DNA of 36,756 nucleotides from Acetobacteraceae bacterium (lineage in GTDB: Bacteria > Pseudomonadota > Alphaproteobacteria > Acetobacterales > Acetobacteraceae): positions 1 to 36,756 of the forward strand of contig JAIYDS010000083.1 of NCBI GenBank assembly GCA_027487385.1, in the 5' to 3' direction. Position 1 is the first letter of the stretch. Each line of letters begins with the position of its first letter. Under the pieces are notes generated by a model. It was not told the origin of the DNA, made no database searches, and saw only the letters and a list, made by a program, of their open reading frames with translations. This document shows, piece after piece, positions 7,226-14,533 of this stretch. Made by a program: the position numbers and the translations under genes.

Positions 7226-8420
7226 GCTCTGGACCGATGCGCGGCTCGTCACCATGCAGGGGGACGGGCTTGGGCTGATCGAGCCTGGCGCGCTGGCGGT
7301 GAAGGATGGCCGCATCGCCTGGGTGGGTGCCATGGCCGAGCTGCCACACCAGGACGCACAGCGCACGCATGATGCGGGCGGGCGCTTCATCCTGCCCGGC
7401 TTTGTGGATGGCCACACGCATCTGGTCTTCGCCGGTAACCGCATCGGCGAGTTCGAGCGGCAGCTTGGGGGCGCCACCCGCGCGGAACTCGCGGCCGAGG
7501 GGGGCGGCATCCTCTACACGACCCATGAGACGCGAAAGGCGAGCGTGGAAGAGCTGGTCGCCATCGCCACCCCGCGCCTGCACCGGCTGATGAGCGAGGG
7601 TGTGACCACGCTCGAAATCAAATCCGGCTACGGTCTGAACCTGGAGAGCGAGCTGAACATGCTGCGCGCGGCGCGCATCCTGGGCCAGCAGAATGGCGTG
7701 CGCGTCGTCACCTCCTTCCTTGGCGCGCATGTGGTGGCGCCGGAGTACAAGGGGCGCTCGGCCGACTACATCAGCCATCTGATCGAGGTGGTGCTGCCTG
7801 CCGCATTGGCCGAGGGGCTGGTGGATATCTGCGATGGCGGGATCGAGGGGCTGGCGATCCAGCCTGAGGACATGCTGCGGCTTTACGCGGCGGCGCAGGC
7901 CGCCGGCATCCCGGTGCGCGGCCACACCGACCAGTATGGCGATGTGGGCGGCGGCGGCGTGCTGGCCGGCATCGGTGCGTTGTCCGCCGATCACCTCGAA
8001 TATGTGAGCGAGGATTCGCTGGCCGCCATGGCCAAATCCGGGACGGTCGGCGTGCTGCTGCCGGGTTCGACGCTGTTCCTGAATGAGCCGCGCCGGCCGC
8101 CGGTGGAGTGGTTCCGCAAGCATGGCGTGCGCATGGCACTCGCCACGAATTGCAATCCTGGTTCCTCGCCCACGCTCTCGCCCTTGCTGGTGCTCGCGCT
8201 GGGCTGTTCCTTCTTTCGCATGACGCCGGTGGAGGCGTTGCGCGGCATGACGGTGCATGGCGCGGCGGCGATCGGCCTGGGCGGCCAGGTGGGTGAGTTG
8301 CGCGCCGGCCTGCCGGCAGATTTCGTGCTGTGGGAAATCACCCAGCCGGCGGAGCTCTGCTACTGGCTCGGCGGATCACCGGCGCGCGAGATCGTGCGCG
8401 GCGGTCTCCTCATCGCCTGA
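7203..8420 (+). CDS. hutI: Imidazolonepropionase-like amidohydrolase (HutI family)
   Basis: A 405-residue protein that matches HutI along its full length. HutI hydrolyses 4-imidazolone-5-propionate to N-formimino-glutamate in histidine breakdown. Seen: FVDGHTHLVFAGNR (metal ligands H71, H73; substrate Arg R80), SGYGLN (Y143), GAHVVAPEYKGR (H176), H241 in GHTDQ and ADHLEYVS (H264). The metal-binding Asp normally found in the ATD.NPG motif is Asn316 here (ATNCNPGSSP, codon AAT at 8148-8150). No hutH, hutU or hutG is in the window; the partners are two Rid proteins and a binding protein. The start at 7203 lies inside the preceding gene and is followed by a second in-frame ATG at 7209. It may be a HutI with a changed metal site or a paralogue for a related cyclic substrate. 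Confidence 0.85.
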   Translation: MSMPVWDELWTDARLVTMQGDGLGLIEPGALAVKDGRIAWVGAMAELPHQDAQRTHDAGGRFILPGFVDGHTHLVFAGNRIGEFERQLGGATRAELAAEGGGILYTTHETRKASVEELVAIATPRLHRLMSEGVTTLEIKSGYGLNLESELNMLRAARILGQQNGVRVVTSFLGAHVVAPEYKGRSADYISHLIEVVLPAALAEGLVDICDGGIEGLAIQPEDMLRLYAAAQAAGIPVRGHTDQYGDVGGGGVLAGIGALSADHLEYVSEDSLAAMAKSGTVGVLLPGSTLFLNEPRRPPVEWFRKHGVRMALATNCNPGSSPTLSPLLVLALGCSFFRMTPVEALRGMTVHGAAAIGLGGQVGELRAGLPADFVLWEITQPAELCYWLGGSPAREIVRGGLLIA

Positions 8421-8432
8421 CGCCCAAGTCCT

Positions 8433-8468
8433 GGGGTCCGGGGCCTCTCGGCCCCGGCCGCCGGAGGC
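8433..8468 (+). repeat. Intergenic structured repeat, copy C
   Basis: This is the same 36-base element as at 288-323 and 361-396, between the convergent ends of hutI and the ABC ATPase gene. On the minus strand the hairpin is CCGGGGCC, loop GAGA, GGCCCCGG. Compared with copies A and B the second stem pair is C-G instead of T-A, so both sides changed together. A pyrimidine run (CCCTTTCTCT) follows on the plus strand, which fits termination of the hutI transcript. Confidence 0.85.
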
Positions 8469-8475
8469 CCTTTCT

Positions 8476-10455
8476 CTACCCCAAGGCTGCCGGCATCGCC
8501 TGTAATTGCTCGGCCGGCAGATGGCACGCAATGCGATGCGCCGCGCCGAATTCCCGCACCGGCGGCGCGACCGTGTCACAGACCGCGCCCATATGGCGCG
8601 GGCAGCGATGGGCGAAGCGGCAGCCCGTGCCCCCCTGCCCGCTTTGCACATCGCCCTTGAGGCGGATGCGGCTTTCGGCGCGGCCTTCGGCGCCCACCAC
8701 CGGCACGGCCGAAAGCAGCGCCTCGGTGTAGGGGTGGTAGGGCGGGGCCAGCACCTCATCCGCGCGGCCTTCCTCGACGATGGCGCCGCGATACATCACG
8801 GCGATGCGGTCAGCCACATGCGCCACCACGCCGATATCGTGCGAGATGAAGAGATAGGCCACGCCAAGCGCATCGCGCAGATCGGTCAGCAGGTTCAGCA
8901 CCGCCGCCTGCACGGAGACGTCGAGCGCCGAGACCGCCTCGTCGCAGACCAGGAAATCCGGCCGGCTGGCGAGGGCGCGGGCGATGCCGATGCGCTGCTT
9001 CTCGCCGCCGGACATCTGGTGCGGGTAGCGAGAGCGGTAACTGGGCGGCAGGCGGACCAATTCCAGCAGCCGCTCCACCTCGCGCGTGGCTTCGGCGCCG
9101 GAGGCGATGCCGAAGCGCACCAAGGGGCGGCGCAGCGCCTCATCCACCGTCTGGCGCGGGTTGAGCGAGCTGTCGGGATTCTGGAAGACGATCTGCGCCC
9201 GCCGGCGGAATTCGGTGGAGGCCTCGGGCGGGATGGCCTGGCCGTCGAAGCGGATGCCGCCGGCATCGGCGGCGATGAGGCGCAGGACCAGGCGGCCGAG
9301 TGTGGATTTGCCGCAGCCGGATTCACCCACCAGGCCCAGCACCTCACCCCGGCCGATGGTGAGGGAGACGCCATCCACCGCCAGCGTGCCGGCGCGCTTC
9401 CGGAACAGGCCACCGCCACCAAAGCTGCGCGACAGGCCCTCGGCGGAGAGCAGCGGCGTGGGCGCGGGGCGGGCTACCGCCTCAGGTGCGGCGGGAATGG
9501 GCCAGGGCTCGCCCGCGATCTCCGCCGCGCGATGGCAGCGCGTCAGGCGCGTATCGCCCCGCAGCGCCTGCGGTGCCTCGCAACCCGCAACCACGAAGGG
9601 GCAGCGCGGCTGGAAATTGCAGCCGGGCATGGGTTGCGTCAGGTCCGGCAGGCCGCCCGGAATGGGGGCGAGCCGCGCCATGCGGCCGCGATCCACGCGC
9701 GGCAGGGCAGCGAGAAGCCCGCGCGTGTAGGGGTGGCTGGGCGCGGCCAGAACCTCGGCGCAACGCCCCTGCTCCACCACGCGCCCCGCATAGAGCACGG
9801 TCAGCTCATCGCAGAGCCGATCCACGATGCCGAGATTGTGACTGACCAGCAGCATGGAGACACCGCGCTCGCGCCGCAGCTTTTCCAGCAGGTCGAGGAT
9901 CTGCGCTTCCACCGTGACGTCGAGTGCCGTGGTCGGCTCATCCAGCAGCAGCAATTCCGGCTCGCAGGCCAAAGCCGTCGCGATCACCGCACGCTGCTTC
10001 ATCCCGCCGGAAAGCTGGTGCGGATAGGCGCGGGCGATCTCGGCGGCGCGGGGAATGCCCATCTCGCCCAGCAGGGTGACGGCGCGGGCGAGGGCTGCCT
10101 CGCGCGAAAGGCCCTGGTGCTGGATCAGCGGCTCGGCCACCTGGAAGCCGATGGTGAGCGAGGGGTTGAGCGCCGCGGCCGGGTCCTGGAAGACGACGCC
10201 GATGCGCCGACCACGCAAGCGGGAGGCGGCCGCGCGAAGATCCTGGCCATCGAAGCGCAGCGCCTCGGCGGTCAGCGTCGCGCCCTCGCCCAGCAGGCCC
10301 AGCAGCGCCAGCACGACGGAGGATTTGCCCGAGCCGCTTTCACCCACCAGCCCCATCGCCCCACCACGCGGGATGGCCAGCGAGACATCCTGCAACGCAT
10401 GCACCGGGCCGCGCTGGGTGGCGTATTGCAGCGACAGGCCTTCAATCGAAAGCAT
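8476..10455 (-). CDS. Dipeptide-type ABC transporter, fused ATP-binding protein (DppD-DppF)
   Basis: A 659-residue protein carrying two complete ABC ATPase domains that are separate DppD/DppF or OppD/OppF subunits in many bacteria. The first half has Walker A GLVGESGSGKSS, signature LSGGMKQRAVIA and Walker B LLLLDEPTTALD. The second half has GLVGESGCGKST, MSGGEKQRIGIARA and FLVCDEAVSALD. Each half ends in the Cys-containing OppD/F tail (PRCPFVVAGC and HRCPRHMGAVC). It energises import through DppB/DppC at the inner membrane. The start MLSIEGLSLQYA at 10453-10455 overlaps the dppC stop as TGATG, so translation is coupled. The open frame upstream of this ATG only mirrors the permease gene. Last gene of the minus-strand transport operon. 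Confidence 0.93.
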   Translation of the reverse strand: MLSIEGLSLQYATQRGPVHALQDVSLAIPRGGAMGLVGESGSGKSSVVLALLGLLGEGATLTAEALRFDGQDLRAAASRLRGRRIGVVFQDPAAALNPSLTIGFQVAEPLIQHQGLSREAALARAVTLLGEMGIPRAAEIARAYPHQLSGGMKQRAVIATALACEPELLLLDEPTTALDVTVEAQILDLLEKLRRERGVSMLLVSHNLGIVDRLCDELTVLYAGRVVEQGRCAEVLAAPSHPYTRGLLAALPRVDRGRMARLAPIPGGLPDLTQPMPGCNFQPRCPFVVAGCEAPQALRGDTRLTRCHRAAEIAGEPWPIPAAPEAVARPAPTPLLSAEGLSRSFGGGGLFRKRAGTLAVDGVSLTIGRGEVLGLVGESGCGKSTLGRLVLRLIAADAGGIRFDGQAIPPEASTEFRRRAQIVFQNPDSSLNPRQTVDEALRRPLVRFGIASGAEATREVERLLELVRLPPSYRSRYPHQMSGGEKQRIGIARALASRPDFLVCDEAVSALDVSVQAAVLNLLTDLRDALGVAYLFISHDIGVVAHVADRIAVMYRGAIVEEGRADEVLAPPYHPYTEALLSAVPVVGAEGRAESRIRLKGDVQSGQGGTGCRFAHRCPRHMGAVCDTVAPPVREFGAAHRIACHLPAEQLQAMPAALG

Positions 10456-11276
10456 CAATGCCCGCGCCCCCGAAGCCGGGGATCGAGCAGATCGCGCAGC
10501 CCCTCGCCCACGATGTTCACCGCGATCAGCAGCACGCAAAGGCAGAGGCCGGGTGCCAAACCGATCCAGGGCGCCTCGCTGATGAAGGGACGGCTCTCGG
10601 CGATCATCAGGCCCCATTCGCTGTCCGGCGGCTGCGGCCCGAGGCCGAGGAAGCTCAGCGCCGAACCCAGCAGGATGGCGAAGGTGATGCGCAGCGCCGT
10701 CTCCACGATCAAGGGCGGCCAGGCATTGGGCAGGATCTCGCGCACGAGGATGTGATAGCCGCCCTCGCCGCGCGCGCGGGCGGCTTCGACGAAATCCTCG
10801 GCCAGCAGGTCGAGCGCCACGGCACGCGCCACGCGCGTCATGATCGGCACATAGACCAGGCCGACCGCGAGGATGGTCTTGCCCAGGCCAGGCTCGGTCA
10901 CGGCCAGGATGAGCAGGCCCAGCAGCACGGGCGGGATGGAGATCATCAGGTCCACGCCGCGCATGATGGCTTCCTCGGTCCAGCCGCGGCGGAAGGCCGC
11001 GATCAGCCCAAGCGGCACACCGATGGCGAGCGAGATGGCGGTGGCACCAAAGCCCATCAGCAGCGAGTGATGCGCGCCGGCCAGCACGCGCGAAAACACA
11101 TCCCGCCCGAATTCATCCGTGCCGAACCAATGGGTGGTGGAAGGTGGCTGCAGGCGCGAGCGCACATTGAAGGCATCCGGCTCGAAGGGCGCGATCCAGG
11201 GGCCGAGGATGGCCAGGATCACGATCAGGCCGACAATGACGCCGCCCACCCAGAGCGTCCGGGGAATGCGATTCAT
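10455..11276 (-). CDS. dppC: Dipeptide-type ABC transporter permease DppC
   Basis: A 273-residue inner-membrane permease of the binding-protein-dependent transport family. Near the N-terminus it has one membrane segment (VIVGLIVILAILGPWIAPF), then the DppC-type HWFGTDEFGRDVFSRVLAGA motif. The core has about five more helices. The EAA loop that contacts the ATPase is seen as EAARARGEGGYHILVREILPNA. It starts with ATGA overlapping the dppB stop and ends with TGATG overlapping the ATPase gene. The tight spacing suggests balanced production of the permease pair and the ATPase. Confidence 0.93.
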   Translation of the reverse strand: MNRIPRTLWVGGVIVGLIVILAILGPWIAPFEPDAFNVRSRLQPPSTTHWFGTDEFGRDVFSRVLAGAHHSLLMGFGATAISLAIGVPLGLIAAFRRGWTEEAIMRGVDLMISIPPVLLGLLILAVTEPGLGKTILAVGLVYVPIMTRVARAVALDLLAEDFVEAARARGEGGYHILVREILPNAWPPLIVETALRITFAILLGSALSFLGLGPQPPDSEWGLMIAESRPFISEAPWIGLAPGLCLCVLLIAVNIVGEGLRDLLDPRLRGRGH

Positions 11277-12232
11277 CCGGCGGTGCCGCTCACACGGATG
11301 CGCGGGTTGAGCACGGCATAGAGGATATCCGCCGCCAGATTGGCCAGCGCATAGATCGCGGTGATCACGATCATGCCGCCCATCATCAGGGGCACGTCTT
11401 GGTTATCGATCGCGTAGATCAGCATGCGCCCCAGGCCCGGGAAGGCGAAGACGCTCTCCACCACCACGATGCCGCCGATCAGGATGCCCACATCCACGGC
11501 CAGCACGGTGATGGTGGGCAGCAGCGCATTGGGCAGGGCGTGGCGGCGCAGCACGATGCGCTCGGGCAGGCCCTTGGCTCGGGCGGCCAGCACATATTTG
11601 CTTTCGATCGCTTCCAGCATGGAGGAGCGCGTGAGGCGCGAGACATGCGCGATCAGGCCCAGCACCAGCGTCGAGACCGGCAGGATCAGATGCTTGGCCC
11701 AGCCCAGGAAGCCGCCATCGGCGAGCGGCGTGTAGCCCGTGGCGGGCAGCCAGCCGAGCCAGACCGCGAAGAAGATGATCACCAGGATGCACCAGAAGAA
11801 TTCCGGCACGGCGATGAAGAAATACTGCGCCAGCGTCAGCCCGCGATCCGACCAGGAGCCAACATGCGTGGCCGAATGGATGCCCAGCGCGATGCCGATG
11901 ATCGCCACCAGCACGATGCTGATGGAGGCGAGGATGGCCGAACGCCCCAGCGCCTCCAGGATCACCGGCCCGGCCGGCCGATCCATGGTGAGGGACTGGC
12001 CGAAATCGCCCTGCATCAGCCCGCTGAACCAGCGCCAGTATTGGACATGCAGCGGCAGGTTCAGGCCCAGCCGCTCTTCCATCTCGGCAATCGCCGCATT
12101 GGTGGCGAATTCGCCGAGGATCATGTGCGCGACGCTGCCCGGCAGGATATGCACGATGGCGAAGACCATCACCGTCATCGCCCAGAGGACGAAGACGACC
12201 GAGAGGAAGCGCCGCGCGAGAAACCCTGCCAT
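11273..12232 (-). CDS. dppB: Dipeptide-type ABC transporter permease DppB
   Basis: A 319-residue permease that pairs with DppC. The N-terminus MAGFLARRFLSVVFVLWAMT is the usual DppB first helix, followed by the periplasmic domain (AEMEERLGLNLPLHVQYWRW) and the core helices. The EAA loop is LAARAKGLPERIVLRRHALPNA. I chose the ATG at 12230-12232 because it forms TGATG with the stop of the binding-protein gene. An upstream in-frame codon at 12268 would place 12 residues inside that gene. Substrate class of DppB/C proteins is peptides, opines, nickel or glutathione; the sequence does not separate these. Confidence 0.92.
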   Translation of the reverse strand: MAGFLARRFLSVVFVLWAMTVMVFAIVHILPGSVAHMILGEFATNAAIAEMEERLGLNLPLHVQYWRWFSGLMQGDFGQSLTMDRPAGPVILEALGRSAILASISIVLVAIIGIALGIHSATHVGSWSDRGLTLAQYFFIAVPEFFWCILVIIFFAVWLGWLPATGYTPLADGGFLGWAKHLILPVSTLVLGLIAHVSRLTRSSMLEAIESKYVLAARAKGLPERIVLRRHALPNALLPTITVLAVDVGILIGGIVVVESVFAFPGLGRMLIYAIDNQDVPLMMGGMIVITAIYALANLAADILYAVLNPRIRVSGTAG

Positions 12233-13746
12233 CAGGAGGCGATGAAGCCCGCGCGCAGGTCGAACCATCGCATCGGATGCGTCTTCACATCCCGCACCGC
12301 CGTGCGATAGGCGCAGGCGAACTTCTGCGCATAGGCGATATAGCCCGGCGGGTTCTCCACCATGGCGCGCTGCATGGCGACGTAATGCGTCTTCTGCTGG
12401 TTCAGGTCCCCCGTCAGCCGGGCCGCTTCCAGCGCCGCATCCACGCGGGGCTCATTGTACATCCACAGCCGCTCATTCTGGCTGCCGCGCGAATGCAGGA
12501 AGGGGAAGGTGGAGGTGTCGATGGTCGGCCGGGCGAAATAGCCGTCGATATAGGCCGGCGCCTTGCCCGCGACCTCCGCCGCGTAGCGCGAGAAGGGGAC
12601 GCGCTGGATGTCGAATTCGAAGCCGGCCGGGCGCGCCATCTGCTGCAGCGTCACACCCAGCCGCTCACGCACCGGGCGGCCCACCGGGATGACCAGCGGC
12701 ACGCGCAGGTTGTTGGCATGGCCGGCCTCGCGCAGCAGGCGCCGCGCGGTGGCCACATCAGGCCGCGCGGGGAAGGGAATGTCGCTGGCGAAGAAGGGAT
12801 GGCTCGGCGCGATGGGGCTGTGCGTCGGCGCGCCCTCGCCGAAGAGCACCGCCTCGGCCACATCGGCCTTGGCCACGGCCAGGTTCAGCGCGCGGCGCAC
12901 GCGCGGATCATTGAAGGGCGCGATGCTGTTGTTCAGGATGGCGCCATCCCAGGAGGCGGTGGCGACGCTCTCCACGCGCACATTCCGCGCATCGCGCAGC
13001 GCGCGGATATTCTCGGGGCCGAGATCCCAGACCACGTCCAGGTCGCCGGATTGCAGGGCGGCGATGCGGACCGACATCTCCGGCAGGATGCGCATTTCCA
13101 CGCCATCGAGGCGCGGCCCGGCCTCCCAGTAATTGGGGTTGCGCGTGTAGCTGATCCGGTCCCCCGGCGCATAGGCGCGGAACATGAAGGGCCCGGTGCC
13201 GATCGGGTTGGTCGCCAGGTCATCCAGCCGGTCGGCGGGGACGATCTTCACCTGGCGGTCGGAGAGGATGTCGGCAAAGCCGCCATAGGCATAGGAGAGC
13301 CGGAAGATCACCGTATAGGGGTCGGGCGCCTCCATCTGCGCGATCATGTCATAATTGCTGCGGCTGGCCGCGCCCGTCGCGGGGTCGAGGATGCGGCGAT
13401 AGGTCGTGATCACATCCTGCGCCGTCATCTCGCGCCCGTGGTGGAAGCGCACGCCGCGGCGCAGCTTGAACTCCCAGGTCTTGAGGTCGGGCGAATAGGT
13501 CCAGGACTCCGCCAGTTCCGGCACCACGGACTGGTCTTCCGTCATCCGCGTCAGCCCGTTGAAGACGAAGACGGAGTGCATGAACTCCTCGCCGATGGTG
13601 GTCTTGGCGGGGTCGAGCGTGCGCAGATTGGCGCTCATCGCGATGCGCAGCGTGCCCCCGCCGGCCTGGGCGCCGCCCGAGCGCGGCAGGGCGACGGCGC
13701 TGACCAGCGCGGGGATGGCAAGGGCGGAACGGCGGGGGAGCTGCAT
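12232..13746 (-). CDS. ABC transporter substrate-binding protein, family 5, of the dpp operon
   Basis: A 504-residue SBP_bac_5 protein encoded directly before dppB, so the dedicated binding protein of this transporter. It has an N-terminal export signal (MQLPRRSALAIPALVSAVALP); the twin Arg may be Tat-like, but the rest of the Tat motif is not convincing. Landmarks: RTLDPAKTTIGEEFMHSVF, TWEFKLRRGVRFHHGREMTAQDV and GTGPFMFRAYAPGDRISYTRNPNYW. The other family-5 binding protein at 4530-6086 is clearly a different branch (DGTPFTSDDV versus HGREMTAQDV). A run of ten C separates the Shine-Dalgarno from the ATG, described as a separate feature. Confidence 0.92.
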   Translation of the reverse strand: MQLPRRSALAIPALVSAVALPRSGGAQAGGGTLRIAMSANLRTLDPAKTTIGEEFMHSVFVFNGLTRMTEDQSVVPELAESWTYSPDLKTWEFKLRRGVRFHHGREMTAQDVITTYRRILDPATGAASRSNYDMIAQMEAPDPYTVIFRLSYAYGGFADILSDRQVKIVPADRLDDLATNPIGTGPFMFRAYAPGDRISYTRNPNYWEAGPRLDGVEMRILPEMSVRIAALQSGDLDVVWDLGPENIRALRDARNVRVESVATASWDGAILNNSIAPFNDPRVRRALNLAVAKADVAEAVLFGEGAPTHSPIAPSHPFFASDIPFPARPDVATARRLLREAGHANNLRVPLVIPVGRPVRERLGVTLQQMARPAGFEFDIQRVPFSRYAAEVAGKAPAYIDGYFARPTIDTSTFPFLHSRGSQNERLWMYNEPRVDAALEAARLTGDLNQQKTHYVAMQRAMVENPPGYIAYAQKFACAYRTAVRDVKTHPMRWFDLRAGFIAS

Positions 13747-13766
13747 GGGGGGGGGGTCTCTCCTGT
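13747..13766 (-). promoter_or_regulatory. Ribosome-binding site followed by a 10-base homopolymer before the binding-protein ATG
   Basis: On the minus strand the leader reads AGGAGAGA, then ten C in a row (plus-strand G at 13747-13756), then ATG. The distance from AGGAG to ATG is 13 bases, longer than the usual 5-9. A tract of this length can change by slippage and would shift this distance, hence translation. The homopolymer is seen directly; the regulatory effect is inferred. Confidence 0.6.
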
Positions 13767-13769
13767 TGT

Positions 13770-14429
13770 TCAGATGACGCCGGGCGCGGCGTCGGGATCC
13801 ACGGCGCGGGTGACGAATTCCCGCACGGAAGGGGCATAGGCGTCCCAGAGGGCGCGCAGCGCGGTGATCGCCTCGGGTGCCAGGTCCACGCGCAGATCCA
13901 CCAGCGGGAAGATTTCCTTCTCCATGACGATCAGCACGGCGGAGATGACGGGCTTGCCCTCGCCGCCCGCGGCCTCGCCCGCTTCCATGGCGCGCATCAG
14001 GCGCTCGGCGAGCGGCAGGCCAGGGCTTGCGGTGAAGGCTTCCGCCATGGCGGCGGGGACACGGTCATTGGCGAGGATGTTGCCCATGGCCACGCAGTCC
14101 TGGACATGCACGGCGGCGCGGGCGGGCTTCACGGCGGCGCCGTCGAATTGCGCGGTGCGGCCCTGGGCATCCATCACGGCAAGCTGCCGCCACTTGTGAT
14201 GCGGCGTGCTGGCGACCAGCGCCGCCAGCGTCTCCTCCGCCGAGCAGCCGCTGCGCAGCAATTCCAGTCCGCGCGGCCCGAGGCGGGGGTCGGTCCGGTG
14301 CTGCGTCAGCACACCGCCGATGCCCGGGGCCACATGCGGCACGCGCGAGCCGACGGCGATGCTGGAGGTGGTGACGGCGGCGCCGAATTGCCCGGTGCGG
14401 GCACAGCGGCCAAGGAGGGAATAGGTCAT
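13770..14429 (-). CDS. DUF1028 protein (Ntn-hydrolase-like)
   Basis: A 219-residue protein I recognise as the DUF1028 family. It opens MTYSLLGRCARTGQFGAAVTTSSIAVGSRVP, the family N-terminus, and continues with LTQHRTDPRLGPRGLELL, HHKWRQLAVMDAQGR and VQDCVAMGNILAND. Members are thought to have an Ntn-hydrolase-like fold and are often encoded beside peptide transporters and peptidases, but no reaction is established to my knowledge. It sits 23 bases before the binding-protein gene on the same strand and is the probable first gene of the dpp operon, because a terminator separates it from the M28 gene upstream. An amidase or peptidase role on the imported substrate is an inference from context. 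Confidence 0.88.
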   Translation of the reverse strand: MTYSLLGRCARTGQFGAAVTTSSIAVGSRVPHVAPGIGGVLTQHRTDPRLGPRGLELLRSGCSAEETLAALVASTPHHKWRQLAVMDAQGRTAQFDGAAVKPARAAVHVQDCVAMGNILANDRVPAAMAEAFTASPGLPLAERLMRAMEAGEAAGGEGKPVISAVLIVMEKEIFPLVDLRVDLAPEAITALRALWDAYAPSVREFVTRAVDPDAAPGVI

Positions 14430-14487
14430 GGGGGAAGGCTACTCCGCTTCAGGGTCATGTCAGGGGGCCAGGGGGGCGATTGTCCAG

Positions 14488-14517
14488 GAAAAACGACGCG
14501 CCCTGCCCAGGGGCGCG
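14488..14517 (-). terminator. Intrinsic terminator after the M28 gene
   Basis: CGCGCCC at 14497-14503 pairs with GGGCGCG at 14511-14517 around a 7-base loop. Read on the minus strand the hairpin is followed by TCGTTTTTCC. It lies just past the M28 stop codon and before the DUF1028 start, so the two genes are probably in separate transcription units. Confidence 0.65.
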
Positions 14518-14533
14518 GCAGCCTGCCCGCGCA

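Noticed and set aside
7203..8420. A full histidine-utilisation (hut) operon
   Set aside because: Only the HutI-like gene is present; no hutH, hutU, hutG or hutC is in the window.
8506..10755. Long plus-strand open frame opposite the fused ABC ATPase
   Set aside because: It is antisense to two complete ABC domains; the translation is low-complexity Ala/Gly/His/Arg.
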